Assembly: GCF_020524905.1 (NCBI RefSeq)
Contig: NZ_JAIVKI010000012.1
Coordinates: 89,538-153,537, forward strand
DNA from: Microbulbifer variabilis
Lineage (GTDB): Bacteria; Pseudomonadota; Gammaproteobacteria; Pseudomonadales; Cellvibrionaceae
Length of the DNA stretch: 64,000 nt
Direction: 5' to 3'
Shown: positions 45,868-56,235 of the stretch, in pieces
Layout: each line of letters starts with the position of its first letter
Numbering within the stretch: the stretch's first letter is position 1
Notes under the pieces: generated by a model
What the model saw: only the letters and a program-made list of their open reading frames with translations
Told to the model about the DNA's origin: nothing
The model's database searches: none
Position numbers and translations under genes: made by a program

Positions 45868-48800
45868 TTAAACCATGCGCTCCAACATCTCCTCGGCGCG
45901 GCTCTTATGCTCGCCACCACCATCCTGGGCCACTTCCTTGAGAATATCCTTAGCACCCTCTTTGTCACCCATATCCATATAGGCCTGAGCCAACTCCAAC
46001 TTGGTACCCATCTCGTCGCCACCTTCTAGCAGGCTAAGCTCGGAATTAAGGTCGTTCTCCAAATTGAAATCCAAACCGGCAAATTCGGACTCGGCGTCTT
46101 GCTGCTGAGTGGCTAGCGCTTCACCACTCTGTTCACGGCCTAATGGCTCTCGATCTGTTGCAGACTCTAGCTCGATATCACTCCCGGTGCTCAGACCAAA
46201 AGCCAGATCCCCATCGGTGGATTCATCAATCAGGGCCAACTCGTCCTCGAGGGAGAACTCTTCTTCGACAGCGCCTTCACCAAGAGACAGTTCCTCACCG
46301 GTAGCCTCCAGGGAAGCCATATCAAACTCGAGGTCGTCTTCCTGTGACAAACCATTAGCTTCCGCATTGTCGGCAACTGCGGCGCTGGTTGCGACCTCCA
46401 GTGATTCTGTCGAGGCGAGTTCCCCGGCAATATCGTCGAGATCAATGCTGTCGAGATCAAGCTCACCATCCAACTCTGAACCAATCATATCCAGATCGTC
46501 TTCAGAGAAAGCCTCCAGTGAGAACTCATCCTCGGCACCCGCGCTTGGCGCTGCGTCGACAACAGCCTCCAGAGCCTCATCGGCGTGCAATTCCTTCGCG
46601 GCCCCATCCATCATGGAGAGGTCCAGTTCAAAATCCAGACCGCCGATGGAGCCTCCGGACCTGCTTTTTTCAGCCTCTGAACCAGCCACTTCCAACTCAG
46701 CAGCCAACTCGTCAATGCCAGCCTCAGGGCTCTCAGCGGCGTCGAGTGCCAAGGAGTCTAGATCCAGTTCAGAGGTATCAAAATCGATAGGAGCAAGATC
46801 TGCCTCGCTTTCTGTGGAGGCTTCTTCTGCTAATGGATCTAGCAGCGCCAGCTCATCAGATTCGACATTGTTCAGGTCACCGAGATCCAGCTCGCCAAAA
46901 TCGAGGTCATCGAGGTTTAACTCTTCATTACTTTCAGACGCCAACTGGAGACTATCCTGTTGAGCATCCAAAGCACCATCGAGATCCAAGTCATCGAGGT
47001 TGAATTCACTATCCAGGTCGAGAGAATCACCCGTGTCCAGGGGCGGCTCCGCAAAGGTGTCGCCCAAGTCGAGGGACAATTCTTCTGTAGCTAATTCGCC
47101 ATCCGCTTGCTCATGGTCCAGAGACAGGTCCATGGTGAGGTCGTCGAGCAGCGAGTCGCTGTTAAAACCATCCTCATTAGACCGGGCAGGCTCGGCCGTG
47201 GAGAAATCCTGATCGAGAGCAGCGCCGATATCATCCAGCTGTGCCGCTTCCAGGGATTCGCTGGAGAAGTCCATCGACGGAGCTTCAAAGTCTGGCGCAC
47301 CGGCAATCGTCTCACGCAGGCGCGCGGCGCGGTCGGCGGCAGGGCCATCACTGATGGCGAGCAACTGGATATAGTGGTCGTCGAACTTCTCGATATCCTG
47401 ATTGTGAGCGTAGACTTCCATCAGCATCAGACGCGCATCCACTACCTGAGGGTCTTTTTCCAGGCCAAGCAGCAGCTTGCTCTCTGCTTCTTCGTACTGC
47501 CCCAAAGACAAATGAATTTCTGCCTCGGAGATGGGATCATCGGTGCCTACATCACCCAGATCGCTGAGATCGAAAGCATTGTCTGCTTCCATACTCTCCA
47601 CTGCAGCCAGTGTTTCATCGGCACTGGTAACCGTGTCAGGCACCCCCAGGGAAGATTCCTCTGCGGCCAACTGCTGCTCCAGTTCCTGCTCGGCCTCCTG
47701 CTCAGCCTTGCGACGGCGCCAGGTAAAGAAACCGAACAAACCCACCAGCAAACCTGCAGCACCGATGCCGACCAATTGCATGTTTTCGCCGAGCTTCTCC
47801 ATCAGGCTGGGCTCAGGCTGGGTTTGAACAGATACTACGCGATTACGGGATTCCGGCTCAGCTTCGGCCTCTTGCGCAGTATTCTGCTCGATAGAGTCAT
47901 CGAGGGATTCGCCTGCAAGGGCTTCGTCCGACTGCCCTTCTTCACCGTCCAACTCATTGTCGACCAGCTCGTCGCTGTCAATTTCACTGGTATCGAGGAG
48001 CGGGTCAGACAATTCGGCGGCGGCCTGCACAGCGAGCATTTCATCATTGGAAACCTCTACCAAGGCCTCCATGGTATCGATCTGTTCATCGAGTTCGGCG
48101 ATACGCTCGCGCAACTCGGTATTTTCCAGCTGGGATTTATCCAGCTCTTCTTCGGCCACCGTCAGGTCGCCTTCCAGGGCCTCACTATCCTCAGAACCAC
48201 TGCCGGAGCCTGAGATAACAGATTCGTTGTCGCCGGGGGCCGTCAGGCTTACGCGACCTTCAATCTCAGTGCTGGCAAGGCGCTCTTCCTCAGCCGGGCG
48301 CGCATCCAGCGGCGCTCCTGAAGCGACCTCCTCGGAGCGGTTACGTTGACGCCAGGAATCATTCTGCTGCGCCACTTCGGAAATTGCCTCAGTGAGGCTC
48401 AGGCTACGCAAATCTTCGCTGTTGGGCAGACGCAACACCGCACCCTTTTTCAACAGGTTGATATTACCGTTGATAAAAGCTTCCGGATTCAGGCGCTGGA
48501 TCGCCAACATGGTTTGCTGCACGGAAAATTCGCGGCTGACACGATTATCAAGAGCGATTTCCCACAGGGTGTCGGCAGAGGAAACCGGGCCGTAAACCTG
48601 ACTGCTGTCACCACTATCGGCAGAAGCGCGCTGCGGCTGGCGACGCACAGGCTCGGGTTGCTGTGCTGCAGGTGTTTCAGCGGGTTGCTCCACTTCTGGT
48701 TCGGCAACCGGCTGCTGTGCGGGTTGCGCTGGACGCGGAGCTGGTCTCTGCGTCTGGGTGTCACGGCGCACCTGCTGGCGCTCGCGTTCGGCGGCGCGCA

Positions 48801-49221
48801 CCGGCTGTTGAGCGCTGTTCGGTGAAAACGCCGGCAGATCCATCAACAGGGTGTATTCCCTCAGCAAACGTCCACTGGGCCAGCGGGTTTCAACCAGGAA
48901 ATTCAGAAAGGGTTCGCGAATCGGTTCGCGGCTGGTAATACGGACCACCGGCTTGCTGCCCGAATAATCCACATCAAAACGCAGTGAAGTGAGTAGGTAG
49001 GAGCGCTCCACTCCAGCGCGGTCAAATTCATCCGGCCCCGCCAGACGTACTTTGATCTCAGCATCGTCCAGGCCGCGGGTTTGCAGCAGGCCAATCTCCG
49101 CATCGAGCGGTTGATTAAGGGTGGAGTTGAGTTTGATCTCCCCCAGTCCGAGCGCCAGAGTCGCGTTGCTTCCCAGTGCACCGACTAGACCAACTGCAAG
49201 TGCCAACTTACGCACACGCAT
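45868..49221 (-). CDS. fimV: FimV-family polar hub protein
   Basis: A 1117-residue envelope protein that organises the cell pole and type IV pilus/type II secretion in Pseudomonas. Parts in order: a signal peptide (1-24); an N-terminal FimV domain (LGEIKLNSTLNQPLDAEIGL); a Pro/Gln-rich linker; a LysM peptidoglycan-binding domain (about 210-275); a coiled coil (about 350-390); one transmembrane helix (VGIGAAGLLVGLFGFFTW); a TPR-like cytosolic part; a very acidic Leu/Asp-rich region of several hundred residues; and the C-terminal FimV motif (LELAQAYMDMGDKEGAKDIL). Its position between the asd homologue and truA matches Pseudomonas. Confidence 0.92.
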   Translation of the reverse strand: MRVRKLALAVGLVGALGSNATLALGLGEIKLNSTLNQPLDAEIGLLQTRGLDDAEIKVRLAGPDEFDRAGVERSYLLTSLRFDVDYSGSKPVVRITSREPIREPFLNFLVETRWPSGRLLREYTLLMDLPAFSPNSAQQPVRAAERERQQVRRDTQTQRPAPRPAQPAQQPVAEPEVEQPAETPAAQQPEPVRRQPQRASADSGDSSQVYGPVSSADTLWEIALDNRVSREFSVQQTMLAIQRLNPEAFINGNINLLKKGAVLRLPNSEDLRSLSLTEAISEVAQQNDSWRQRNRSEEVASGAPLDARPAEEERLASTEIEGRVSLTAPGDNESVISGSGSGSEDSEALEGDLTVAEEELDKSQLENTELRERIAELDEQIDTMEALVEVSNDEMLAVQAAAELSDPLLDTSEIDSDELVDNELDGEEGQSDEALAGESLDDSIEQNTAQEAEAEPESRNRVVSVQTQPEPSLMEKLGENMQLVGIGAAGLLVGLFGFFTWRRRKAEQEAEQELEQQLAAEESSLGVPDTVTSADETLAAVESMEADNAFDLSDLGDVGTDDPISEAEIHLSLGQYEEAESKLLLGLEKDPQVVDARLMLMEVYAHNQDIEKFDDHYIQLLAISDGPAADRAARLRETIAGAPDFEAPSMDFSSESLEAAQLDDIGAALDQDFSTAEPARSNEDGFNSDSLLDDLTMDLSLDHEQADGELATEELSLDLGDTFAEPPLDTGDSLDLDSEFNLDDLDLDGALDAQQDSLQLASESNEELNLDDLDFGELDLGDLNNVESDELALLDPLAEEASTESEADLAPIDFDTSELDLDSLALDAAESPEAGIDELAAELEVAGSEAEKSRSGGSIGGLDFELDLSMMDGAAKELHADEALEAVVDAAPSAGAEDEFSLEAFSEDDLDMIGSELDGELDLDSIDLDDIAGELASTESLEVATSAAVADNAEANGLSQEDDLEFDMASLEATGEELSLGEGAVEEEFSLEDELALIDESTDGDLAFGLSTGSDIELESATDREPLGREQSGEALATQQQDAESEFAGLDFNLENDLNSELSLLEGGDEMGTKLELAQAYMDMGDKEGAKDILKEVAQDGGGEHKSRAEEMLERMV

Positions 49222-49418
49222 ATCCGATTCCCTTTATTGTTAGAATCTTCCCAGGGCTTCCGAAAAGCGCGCCTTCAGAAAATCCCCATTACTGAACAGT
49301 AATCGTTCGACTATTTGACCGCCATACGGGCGGCCACCAACCAGGGCGAATCATTCGCCATTCGCAGCCGGACCAAAGTTAAGATTACACCTTCACTATG
49401 GCGGCTAAGTATTAAATA

Positions 49419-50414
49419 TCAGTAGTTTTTTAGCAACAAGTGAGCAATTTGTGCACAGTTCATTGCAACGTCTTTGCGCAGATTATCCGACACCGCACAA
49501 AGGTTTATCTGCCGCTTGCCAAGTAGGCTTTGGCGTAAGCGACCTATGATTGTCACGTCACTACCCACGGCATTTTCCGCCGAGGGCTGTTCCGCCAACT
49601 GAAGGCGCACACCATTGGCTAACAGTGCGCGTATTTTTTCCAGGTCCGTCTCTTCGCGCAAAACAATGCCTAAATTGGCCAGCTGGCCGTGAAAGACAGA
49701 AACCGTATTAATACTGGCATCAATAGCGACGTCATCGCCGAGCAAACGGCGCAAGTCGTGAATCAAAGTCAGCTCGCCGAGGGTGTGGCCACTGGCGAGC
49801 AAGGCTTCACTGGCGCTGAGTTGATTAAATGCAAGGCGGTGTCCAATGGCGGGATCGACCTCCGCATCCTGGCCACTGAACATACGCGCGGTCTGCGCCG
49901 CAGTGGCATCAATGGCTGCTTTACCTAAGGCGGATACCGGTTGATTGAGTTGCACCTGCACACCCTGCAGGTTTTCTGCCAGGGGAAATAGCGCTTCAGC
50001 TACCATGGCGGCGCCGGCACTGGGCACTGCCACTACGCGGCGCTCCGCGCTGGCTAATTCTGCTGCGTTGAATGCGGGATGGATCAGGGCAACACTCTCG
50101 TCGCCGCGGGTATTGTTCGCCGCATCCACTATCCAGGCACCGCTGTTTTCGGCGCTGTTCATAGCCACATTAATGGCTTCGCTGGAGTCCAGCAAAATGA
50201 CCACCTGCCCCTCGGCAAAAGTGAATTTTTCCAGGGCTTGTACCGGGATACTGCGATTGGCAAATACCTGCGGATCGACTTCGCGCTCCTCGCTCTCCAG
50301 CAAACACAGCTGCTCGGCGGTAATAATTTCCCGCTCCTCCAGGATTTCCAGCAGAGGGGCAAAGGCGGCGTTATCGACACCGACGATGACCAGTTTGCGG
50401 GCGGCTTCGGACAT
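49419..50414 (-). CDS. Aspartate-semialdehyde dehydrogenase homologue (USG-1 type)
   Basis: 331 residues with the overall Asd fold, including the C-terminal DNLRKDVAMNCAQIA helix. However, the catalytic Cys motif (GNCTV in the neighbouring asd) is replaced by PSAGA at about 131-135, so the dehydrogenase reaction is not expected. Such USG-1-like paralogues occur beside asd or truA in gammaproteobacteria; their role is unknown. It lies between asd and fimV on the same strand, with a terminator between it and asd. Confidence 0.82.
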   Translation of the reverse strand: MSEAARKLVIVGVDNAAFAPLLEILEEREIITAEQLCLLESEEREVDPQVFANRSIPVQALEKFTFAEGQVVILLDSSEAINVAMNSAENSGAWIVDAANNTRGDESVALIHPAFNAAELASAERRVVAVPSAGAAMVAEALFPLAENLQGVQVQLNQPVSALGKAAIDATAAQTARMFSGQDAEVDPAIGHRLAFNQLSASEALLASGHTLGELTLIHDLRRLLGDDVAIDASINTVSVFHGQLANLGIVLREETDLEKIRALLANGVRLQLAEQPSAENAVGSDVTIIGRLRQSLLGKRQINLCAVSDNLRKDVAMNCAQIAHLLLKNY

Positions 50415-50481
50415 GGCTATTCACTTCGTTGGGTTGGAAAGGAAAAAATGAGGGGGCGATTATACCCGTGGGGGAAAATCG

Positions 50482-50515
50482 AAAAAGCCGCTATGACAAC
50501 CAGTAGCGGCTTTTT
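50482..50515. terminator. Intrinsic terminator after asd
   Basis: GCCGCTA and TAGCGGC form a 7-bp stem with a 10-nt loop, flanked by A5 and T5. On the minus strand it lies about 90 nt after the asd stop and before the asd homologue, so the two paralogues are probably separate transcripts. Confidence 0.85.
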
Positions 50516-50605
50516 ACTTGATGGGGTTCACAGCTTGGCAAAATGTCCTCTATTAACAAACACAGCAACATGCGCCGCTAGAGAACTTATACCAAGCTGT
50601 ACCAG

Positions 50606-51721
50606 TTACAGCTTACCCAGCAAAATCAGCAGGATACGGCGCAGCGGTTCGGCTGCCCCCCAGAGTAATTGATCGCCCACGGTAAAAGCGTTCAGGTATT
50701 GGGGCCCCATGCTTAACTTACGCAGACGCCCCACAGGAATATCCAGCTTGCCGGTGACCGCTGTGGGCGTCAGCTGCTGCAATGTGGCCTCACGCTCATT
50801 GGGTACCACATTGACCCAATCGTTAGCACTGTCCAGCAACTGCTCTATTTCTTCCAGCGGCAGATCTTTTTTCAGCTTCACGGTAAAAGCCTGGCTGTGA
50901 CAGCGCATGGCGCCGATACGCACGCAGGTGCCATCCACCGGAATTGGACTCTGGGTTTGCAGAATTTTGTTGGCTTCCACCTGGGCCTTCCACTCTTCGC
51001 GGCTCTGGCCATTGTCCAATTGAGTATCGATCCAGGGCAGCAGGCTGCCGGCCAGAGGCGCACCAAACTGTGCAGTGGGGAATTCCGCCGAGCGCATGTC
51101 CGCAACCACCTTGCGATCGATATCCAAAATGGCGCTGGCGGGATTTTCCAGCTCCGGTGTCACGCCGTCGCGAATCGCGCCCATTTGCGCGATCAACTCG
51201 CGCATATTTTGAGCTCCCGCACCACTGGCGGCCTGATAGGTCATGGCAGTGACCCACTCCACCAGATCCGCCTTAAACAGGCCACCCAAAGCCATCAGCA
51301 TCAGGCTCACTGTGCAGTTGCCGCCGATAAAATTCTTCTGCCCCGCATCGATGGCACGGTCGATCACATCGCGGTTGACCGGGTCCAGTACGATCACCGC
51401 GTCCTCCTGCATACGCAGGCTGGATGCCGCATCGATCCAATAGCCCTGCCAGCCGGCCTCGCGCAGGCGGGGGAAAACCTCTTTGGTGTAATCGCCGCCC
51501 TGGCAGCTGACAATGGCATCCAGCGCCGCGAGTGCATCGATATCGTAAGCGTCGCCGAGCGGCGGCAACTCGCGGCCGATATCCGGCGCTTTACCGCCAG
51601 CATTGGAGGTGGAGAAGAAGATCGGTTCAGCGATATGCGCAAAGTCATCCTCGGCGCTCATGCGTTCCAGTAATACCGAGCCAACCATACCGCGCCAGCC
51701 GATAAAACCTATTTTCTGCAT
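50606..51721 (-). CDS. asd: Aspartate-semialdehyde dehydrogenase
   Basis: Reduces aspartyl phosphate to the semialdehyde, the branch point to Lys, Met, Thr and diaminopimelate. 371 residues: the NADP-binding [15 protein letters not shown] at about 7-21, catalytic Cys136 in [11 protein letters not shown] and the active-site His in [12 protein letters not shown] near 275. Follows leuB, as in Pseudomonas. Confidence 0.94.
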   Translation of the reverse strand: MQKIGFIGWRGMVGSVLLERMSAEDDFAHIAEPIFFSTSNAGGKAPDIGRELPPLGDAYDIDALAALDAIVSCQGGDYTKEVFPRLREAGWQGYWIDAASSLRMQEDAVIVLDPVNRDVIDRAIDAGQKNFIGGNCTVSLMLMALGGLFKADLVEWVTAMTYQAASGAGAQNMRELIAQMGAIRDGVTPELENPASAILDIDRKVVADMRSAEFPTAQFGAPLAGSLLPWIDTQLDNGQSREEWKAQVEANKILQTQSPIPVDGTCVRIGAMRCHSQAFTVKLKKDLPLEEIEQLLDSANDWVNVVPNEREATLQQLTPTAVTGKLDIPVGRLRKLSMGPQYLNAFTVGDQLLWGAAEPLRRILLILLGKL

Positions 51722-51752
51722 TGCTTTGTCCTGTTTGTGATGTGATCAGAGT

Positions 51753-51773
51753 GCGCCACCGAGAAAGTGGCGC
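51753..51773. other. GC-rich hairpin between leuB and asd
   Basis: GCGCCAC and GTGGCGC form a perfect 7-bp stem with a 7-nt loop in the 89-nt gap. No U-run follows on either strand, so it is more likely a processing or partial-termination element than a full terminator. Confidence 0.4.
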
Positions 51774-51810
51774 GATAGTGAAATGGGCAAATTCTTACGG
51801 TCACTCGCAC

Positions 51811-52884
51811 TCAAAGCGCGGCGACGACAGCGGCACCCATCTCCGCCGTGGAAACTTTGCGGCAACCCTCTGTGTAAATATCGGCAGTGCGCAGCCCCTG
51901 CTCCAGCACCTTGCTGACTGCGGCCTCGATGGCATCCGCCGCTTCGCCCATATCCAGGGAGTAACGCAGCATCATCGCCGCCGACAGAATAGTGGCGAGC
52001 GGGTTGGCGATGCCCTGCCCGGCGATATCTGGAGCGGAACCGTGGCAGGGTTCATACAAACCGAAACCGTTTTCGTTTAGGGAAGCGGATGGCAGCATGC
52101 CGATGGAACCGGTGAGCATGGCGGCGGCATCGGAGAGAATATCGCCGAACATATTGCCAGTCACCATTACATCGAACTGCTTGGGTGCGCGCACCAGCTG
52201 CATCGCGGCATTGTCCACATACATGTGTGACAGTTCCACATCCGGGTACTCCGGCGCCAGGCGATCCAGTACTTCGCGCCAGAGTACGGTGACTTCCAGT
52301 ACATTGGCCTTATCGACAGAACAGAGTTTGCCACTGCGCTTTTGCGCCGCCTCAAAAGCCGAACGGGCGATGCGCTCAATTTCCGATTCGCTGTACACAT
52401 AGGTGTTGAAGCCCTGGCGCTCACCATTCTCCAGGGTGCGAATACCGCGGGGCTCACCGAAATAAATCCCGCCGGTGAGTTCGCGCACAATCAGAATGTC
52501 CAGCCCAGCGACCACCTCCGGTTTGAGCGAAGAGGCGTCGGCTAGTTGCGGATAGAGAATGGCCGGGCGCAGATTGGCATAAAGGCCTAGCACGCTGCGA
52601 ATTTTCAGTAATCCCTTTTCCGGACGAATTTCCCGCGTCAGGGTATCCCATTGGGGGCCACCGACAGCGCCGAGCAATACCGCATCGCACTCGCCTGCGG
52701 CCTTGAGCGTTTCGTCGGTGAGGGGCTCACCATGCGCATCGATTGAGGCGCCGCCGATCAGGCCCTGTTCAAAACTCAGCCCTAAATTGTATTTTTCCGA
52801 TGCAACTTCCAGCACCGCCATAGCCTGCTCAACAATTTCCGGGCCAATGCCGTCGCCCGGCAGAATCATTACTTTTTTTGTCAC
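51811..52884 (-). CDS. leuB: 3-isopropylmalate dehydrogenase
   Basis: Third step of leucine synthesis: oxidative decarboxylation of 3-isopropylmalate with NAD. 357 residues with GDGIGPEIV at about 10-18, the [15 protein letters not shown] substrate loop near 135, and [20 protein letters not shown] near 245, which carries the metal-binding Asp residues. It is 12 nt after leuD. Confidence 0.95.
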   Translation of the reverse strand: MTKKVMILPGDGIGPEIVEQAMAVLEVASEKYNLGLSFEQGLIGGASIDAHGEPLTDETLKAAGECDAVLLGAVGGPQWDTLTREIRPEKGLLKIRSVLGLYANLRPAILYPQLADASSLKPEVVAGLDILIVRELTGGIYFGEPRGIRTLENGERQGFNTYVYSESEIERIARSAFEAAQKRSGKLCSVDKANVLEVTVLWREVLDRLAPEYPDVELSHMYVDNAAMQLVRAPKQFDVMVTGNMFGDILSDAAAMLTGSIGMLPSASLNENGFGLYEPCHGSAPDIAGQGIANPLATILSAAMMLRYSLDMGEAADAIEAAVSKVLEQGLRTADIYTEGCRKVSTAEMGAAVVAAL

Positions 52885-52896
52885 AGGAATTTCCTT

Positions 52897-53547
52897 TTAG
52901 TACTGAACCGCATCGAAAAGCCAGGGCGCTTTTTCACGTCGCTTCATTTCATATGCGCGAATATCATCGGCATGTTCCAAAGTCAGGCCGATGTGGTCGA
53001 GACCGTTAATCAGACAGTGTTTGTGGAAGGCATCCACCTCGAAGGCAATCGTCTCGCCACAGGGCTTGTGAATATGCTGCTGCTCTAGGTCGATAGTGAG
53101 GGTGTAGCCTTCCTGCGCGTGCGTTTCCTCGAACAAGCGGTGTACCACGGCTTCGGGCAAAACGATTGGCAGCAACCCGTTTTTAAAACAGTTGTTAAAG
53201 AAGATATCGGCAAAACTGGGGGCGATGATTGCGCGGAAACCGTGATCTTCCAACGCCCAGGGAGCGTGTTCACGACTGGAGCCGCAGCCAAAATTTTCCC
53301 GCGCCAGCAGCACCGAGCCACCCTGATAGCGTGGAAAATTCAGGGGGAAATCCGGGTTAATCGGGCGAGCCGAGCAGTCCTGACCGGGAAAACCCTCATC
53401 CAGGTAGCGCAACTCATCAAACAGGTTGGGGCCGAAGCCAGTACGCTTGATGGACTTCAGAAACTGCTTGGGAATAATCAGGTCCGTATCCACATTGGCA
53501 CGATCCATGGGCACCACAAGGCCCTCGTGCTGGGTAAATGCTCTCAT
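52897..53547 (-). CDS. leuD: 3-isopropylmalate dehydratase small subunit
   Basis: Swivel domain of isopropylmalate isomerase, 216 residues, with [16 protein letters not shown] near 19 and [15 protein letters not shown] near 75. Its start codon shares a base with the leuC stop (TGATG), so translation of the two subunits is coupled. Confidence 0.95.
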   Translation of the reverse strand: MRAFTQHEGLVVPMDRANVDTDLIIPKQFLKSIKRTGFGPNLFDELRYLDEGFPGQDCSARPINPDFPLNFPRYQGGSVLLARENFGCGSSREHAPWALEDHGFRAIIAPSFADIFFNNCFKNGLLPIVLPEAVVHRLFEETHAQEGYTLTIDLEQQHIHKPCGETIAFEVDAFHKHCLINGLDHIGLTLEHADDIRAYEMKRREKAPWLFDAVQY

Positions 53548-54995
53548 CAGGCCATCTCCTCTTGCGCTTGTACTGGTGCCATCTCACGCACATCCACAAA
53601 GTGTCCGGCAATTGCCGCTGCCGCCGCCATCGCGGGACTGACCAGGTGTGTGCGGCCACCGTAACCCTGGCGGCCTTCAAAGTTGCGGTTGGATGTGGAG
53701 GCGCAGTGCTCACCAGCCCCTAATTTATCCGCATTCATTGCTAAGCACATGGAGCAGGAGGGCTCTCGCCACTCGAAACCGGCCTCGATAAAAATTTTGT
53801 GCAACCCCTCACGCTCCGCCTGGGCCTTGACCGCCTGGGAGCCGGGTACAATCAATACCTGTTTAACGCTGTCGGCCTTACTGCGCCCCTTGGCTATAGC
53901 GGCAGCGGCGCGCAGGTCCTCAATACGGGAGTTAGTACAGGAGCCAATAAAGACGCGATCAAGTTTGATATCACTGATCCTCTGCCCGGCGCTCAGTCCC
54001 ATATATTCCAGTGCGCGCTGCATACCGGTGCGTTTGGTAGAATCGCCTTCGGCAACGGGGTCCGGCACATTGGCGCTAATAGGAACAACCATTTCCGGCG
54101 AGGTCCCCCAGCTCACCTGGGGCTCGATCTCCTCACCACGCAACACAACCACTTGGTCGAACACTGAGTCGTCATCGGAGTGCAGCTGGCTCCAGGCTTC
54201 AGCCGCTCTATCCCAATGCTCTCCTTTTGGCGCATAGGGCTTGCCCTTCACATAATCGAGGGTGATCTGGTCCACTGCCACCATGCCCGCGCGGGCTCCG
54301 GCCTCTATCGCCATATTGCACACAGTCATGCGGCCTTCCATGGACATCTTGCGGATGACTTCGCCGCCGAACTCAATGGCATAGCCGGTACCGCCGGCGG
54401 TGCCGATCTTGCCGATAATCGCCAGCACTACGTCTTTGGCTGTGACGCCGGGAAGCAGCTCGCCATCCACGCGCACCAGCATATTCTTCATTTTGCGCTG
54501 GATGAGGCACTGGGTGGCCATCACATGCTCCACCTCGGAGGTGCCAATACCATGAGCCAGGGCCCCCAGCGCACCGTGGGTAGAAGTGTGGGAATCGCCA
54601 CACACTACCGTCATACCCGGAAGGGTGGCGCCGGTTTCCGGTCCAATCACATGCACGATACCCTGCCCCGGTTCGTTGATACCGAACTGCACCACGTCGA
54701 AATCCCGGCAGTTCTCATCCAGGGTCTGCACTTGAATTCGGGAAATATCGTCGCGAATACCGCTGACACCCGCCGCACGTTCAACGCTCTCGGAAGGCAC
54801 ATTGTGATCGGGGGTCGCGACCAGGGAGTCCTTGCGCCAGGGTTGTCGGCCAGCCAGACGCAACCCTTCAAAGGCTTGCGGAGAGGTCACCTCGTGAATC
54901 AGGTGGCGGTCGATATAGATCAACGCAGACCCATCGTCACGGGTCTTAATCAGGTGGTCCTGCCAGAGTTTGTCGTAGAGTGTTTGCCCTGCCAC
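53547..54995 (-). CDS. leuC: 3-isopropylmalate dehydratase large subunit
   Basis: Aconitase-type 4Fe-4S subunit that isomerises 2- to 3-isopropylmalate, 482 residues. The cluster cysteines lie in [12 protein letters not shown] (near 350) and CSMCLAMN (near 412). The N-terminal part has the [19 protein letters not shown] motif near 133. The start is GTG with AGAGGAAAGG upstream. First gene of the leuCDB operon, divergent from a LysR regulator. Confidence 0.95.
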   Translation of the reverse strand: MAGQTLYDKLWQDHLIKTRDDGSALIYIDRHLIHEVTSPQAFEGLRLAGRQPWRKDSLVATPDHNVPSESVERAAGVSGIRDDISRIQVQTLDENCRDFDVVQFGINEPGQGIVHVIGPETGATLPGMTVVCGDSHTSTHGALGALAHGIGTSEVEHVMATQCLIQRKMKNMLVRVDGELLPGVTAKDVVLAIIGKIGTAGGTGYAIEFGGEVIRKMSMEGRMTVCNMAIEAGARAGMVAVDQITLDYVKGKPYAPKGEHWDRAAEAWSQLHSDDDSVFDQVVVLRGEEIEPQVSWGTSPEMVVPISANVPDPVAEGDSTKRTGMQRALEYMGLSAGQRISDIKLDRVFIGSCTNSRIEDLRAAAAIAKGRSKADSVKQVLIVPGSQAVKAQAEREGLHKIFIEAGFEWREPSCSMCLAMNADKLGAGEHCASTSNRNFEGRQGYGGRTHLVSPAMAAAAAIAGHFVDVREMAPVQAQEEMA

Positions 54996-55075
54996 AGCCT
55001 TTCCTCTCAGTAGTTATGCGCCTGAGTCTAACCAGGAGTCAAAAATAACACCAATTTATATTTATTATTCAATGT

Positions 55076-55090
55076 ATTCCAATATGGAAT
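55076..55090. promoter_or_regulatory. LysR-type dyad between leuC and the LysR gene
   Basis: ATTCC-AATAT-GGAAT is a 15-bp perfect dyad with the T-N11-A form of LysR-regulator boxes. It lies in the 142-nt divergent gap, 48 nt from the regulator start and 81 nt from leuC, where it could control both. The effector is unknown. Confidence 0.55.
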
Positions 55091-55137
55091 TTGAGGTACT
55101 ATTGGGCCCAGAGTTCCATCTGCGGGAGACATAGCAA

Positions 55138-56010
55138 TTGGAAATTCAGTGGTTGAAGGCTTTCCTGGCAATTGCCGAACAGGGCTCCGTTTCGGGGGCG
55201 GCAGAACAACTGCACCTGACCCAGCCCGCCGCCAGCAAGCGCCTCGCCGCTCTGGAGCAGCAGCTGCAGGCGCCGCTGTTTGATCGTATAGGCCGTAAGC
55301 TACAGCTCACCGATGCCGGGCGCGCCCTACTGCCCCGCGCCCGCCATATCCTCAATGAAATCTCCGACACCGAACAAGAGTTGCGCGCCCTTGGCGATAC
55401 CGTTAGCGGTAGCCTGCGCATCGCCACCAGTCACCATGTGGGTCTACATCACCTCCCGCCAGTACTCAAGGAGTTCAGTAATCGCTACCCGAAAGTAGCC
55501 CTGGATATTGACTTCGTGGACTCCGAGCAAGCCTACGAAGCCCTGATGGCTGCCAAATACGAACTGGCCGTGGTCACCCTGGCCCTCAAGGATTACCCAC
55601 ACCTGAATGCACAAGTGATCTGGCCGGACCCCTGCGTAGTAGTCGCTGCACCGAACCATCCACTCACCCGAATCCCGGAGTTGGAGCTGGCTGACCTAGC
55701 CAATTACCCCGCCATACTGCCAGACCTCAATACCTATACCGGACGCCTGATCAAAAGGGAATTCGATGCCCAGGGCTTGAAGCTCACCTCCAAGCTGGCC
55801 ACTAATTTTCTGGAAACCATCAAGATGATGGCCTGTGTCGGACTGGGCTGGAGTGTTTTACCCCAAACTCTGGTGGATGAAAGCTTGGCAGTACTGCCGG
55901 TGAGAAAATTGCAGGTCTTGCGCAACCTCGGTGTGATCAGCCATCGCGGCCGTACGCTGAGTAATGCCGCCAGCGCACTGCAGCGAATGTTATTTGAAGC
56001 AAATCCCTAA
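55138..56010 (+). CDS. LysR-family transcriptional regulator
   Basis: 290 residues: an N-terminal winged HTH (AIAEQGSVSGAAEQLHLTQP at about 11-30) and a C-terminal effector-binding domain. The start is TTG with GGGAG 9 nt upstream. Being divergent from leuCDB with a dyad between them, it may regulate leucine synthesis, but related proteins of this type also control methionine or sulfur genes, so the target is an inference from position. Confidence 0.87.
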   Translation: MEIQWLKAFLAIAEQGSVSGAAEQLHLTQPAASKRLAALEQQLQAPLFDRIGRKLQLTDAGRALLPRARHILNEISDTEQELRALGDTVSGSLRIATSHHVGLHHLPPVLKEFSNRYPKVALDIDFVDSEQAYEALMAAKYELAVVTLALKDYPHLNAQVIWPDPCVVVAAPNHPLTRIPELELADLANYPAILPDLNTYTGRLIKREFDAQGLKLTSKLATNFLETIKMMACVGLGWSVLPQTLVDESLAVLPVRKLQVLRNLGVISHRGRTLSNAASALQRMLFEANP

Positions 56011-56235
56011 ATTGCCCGGCGGCGGCTAACATGACTAAGCCCCGTATAAATTCCGCCCAACTTCGCCCACCCCTTAAATAGCACAACGCCCTACTCTTTC
56101 TGCGGCACTACAACTCCACCGCAAGCGACACTTATGCTTAATCGGCCGACAAATTTGTGAAAATGTGCAACTTACAGCAACACATTAAAAATAACCCTGT
56201 ACACTCCGCGGCAAATTTATCACGGAGAGTAACTC

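Noticed and set aside
47107..48213. 368-codon plus-strand open frame
   Set aside because: Antisense shadow of the fimV acidic region; no start signals or recognisable family.
54180..55013. 277-codon plus-strand open frame
   Set aside because: Antisense to leuC; its composition is that of a complement frame.
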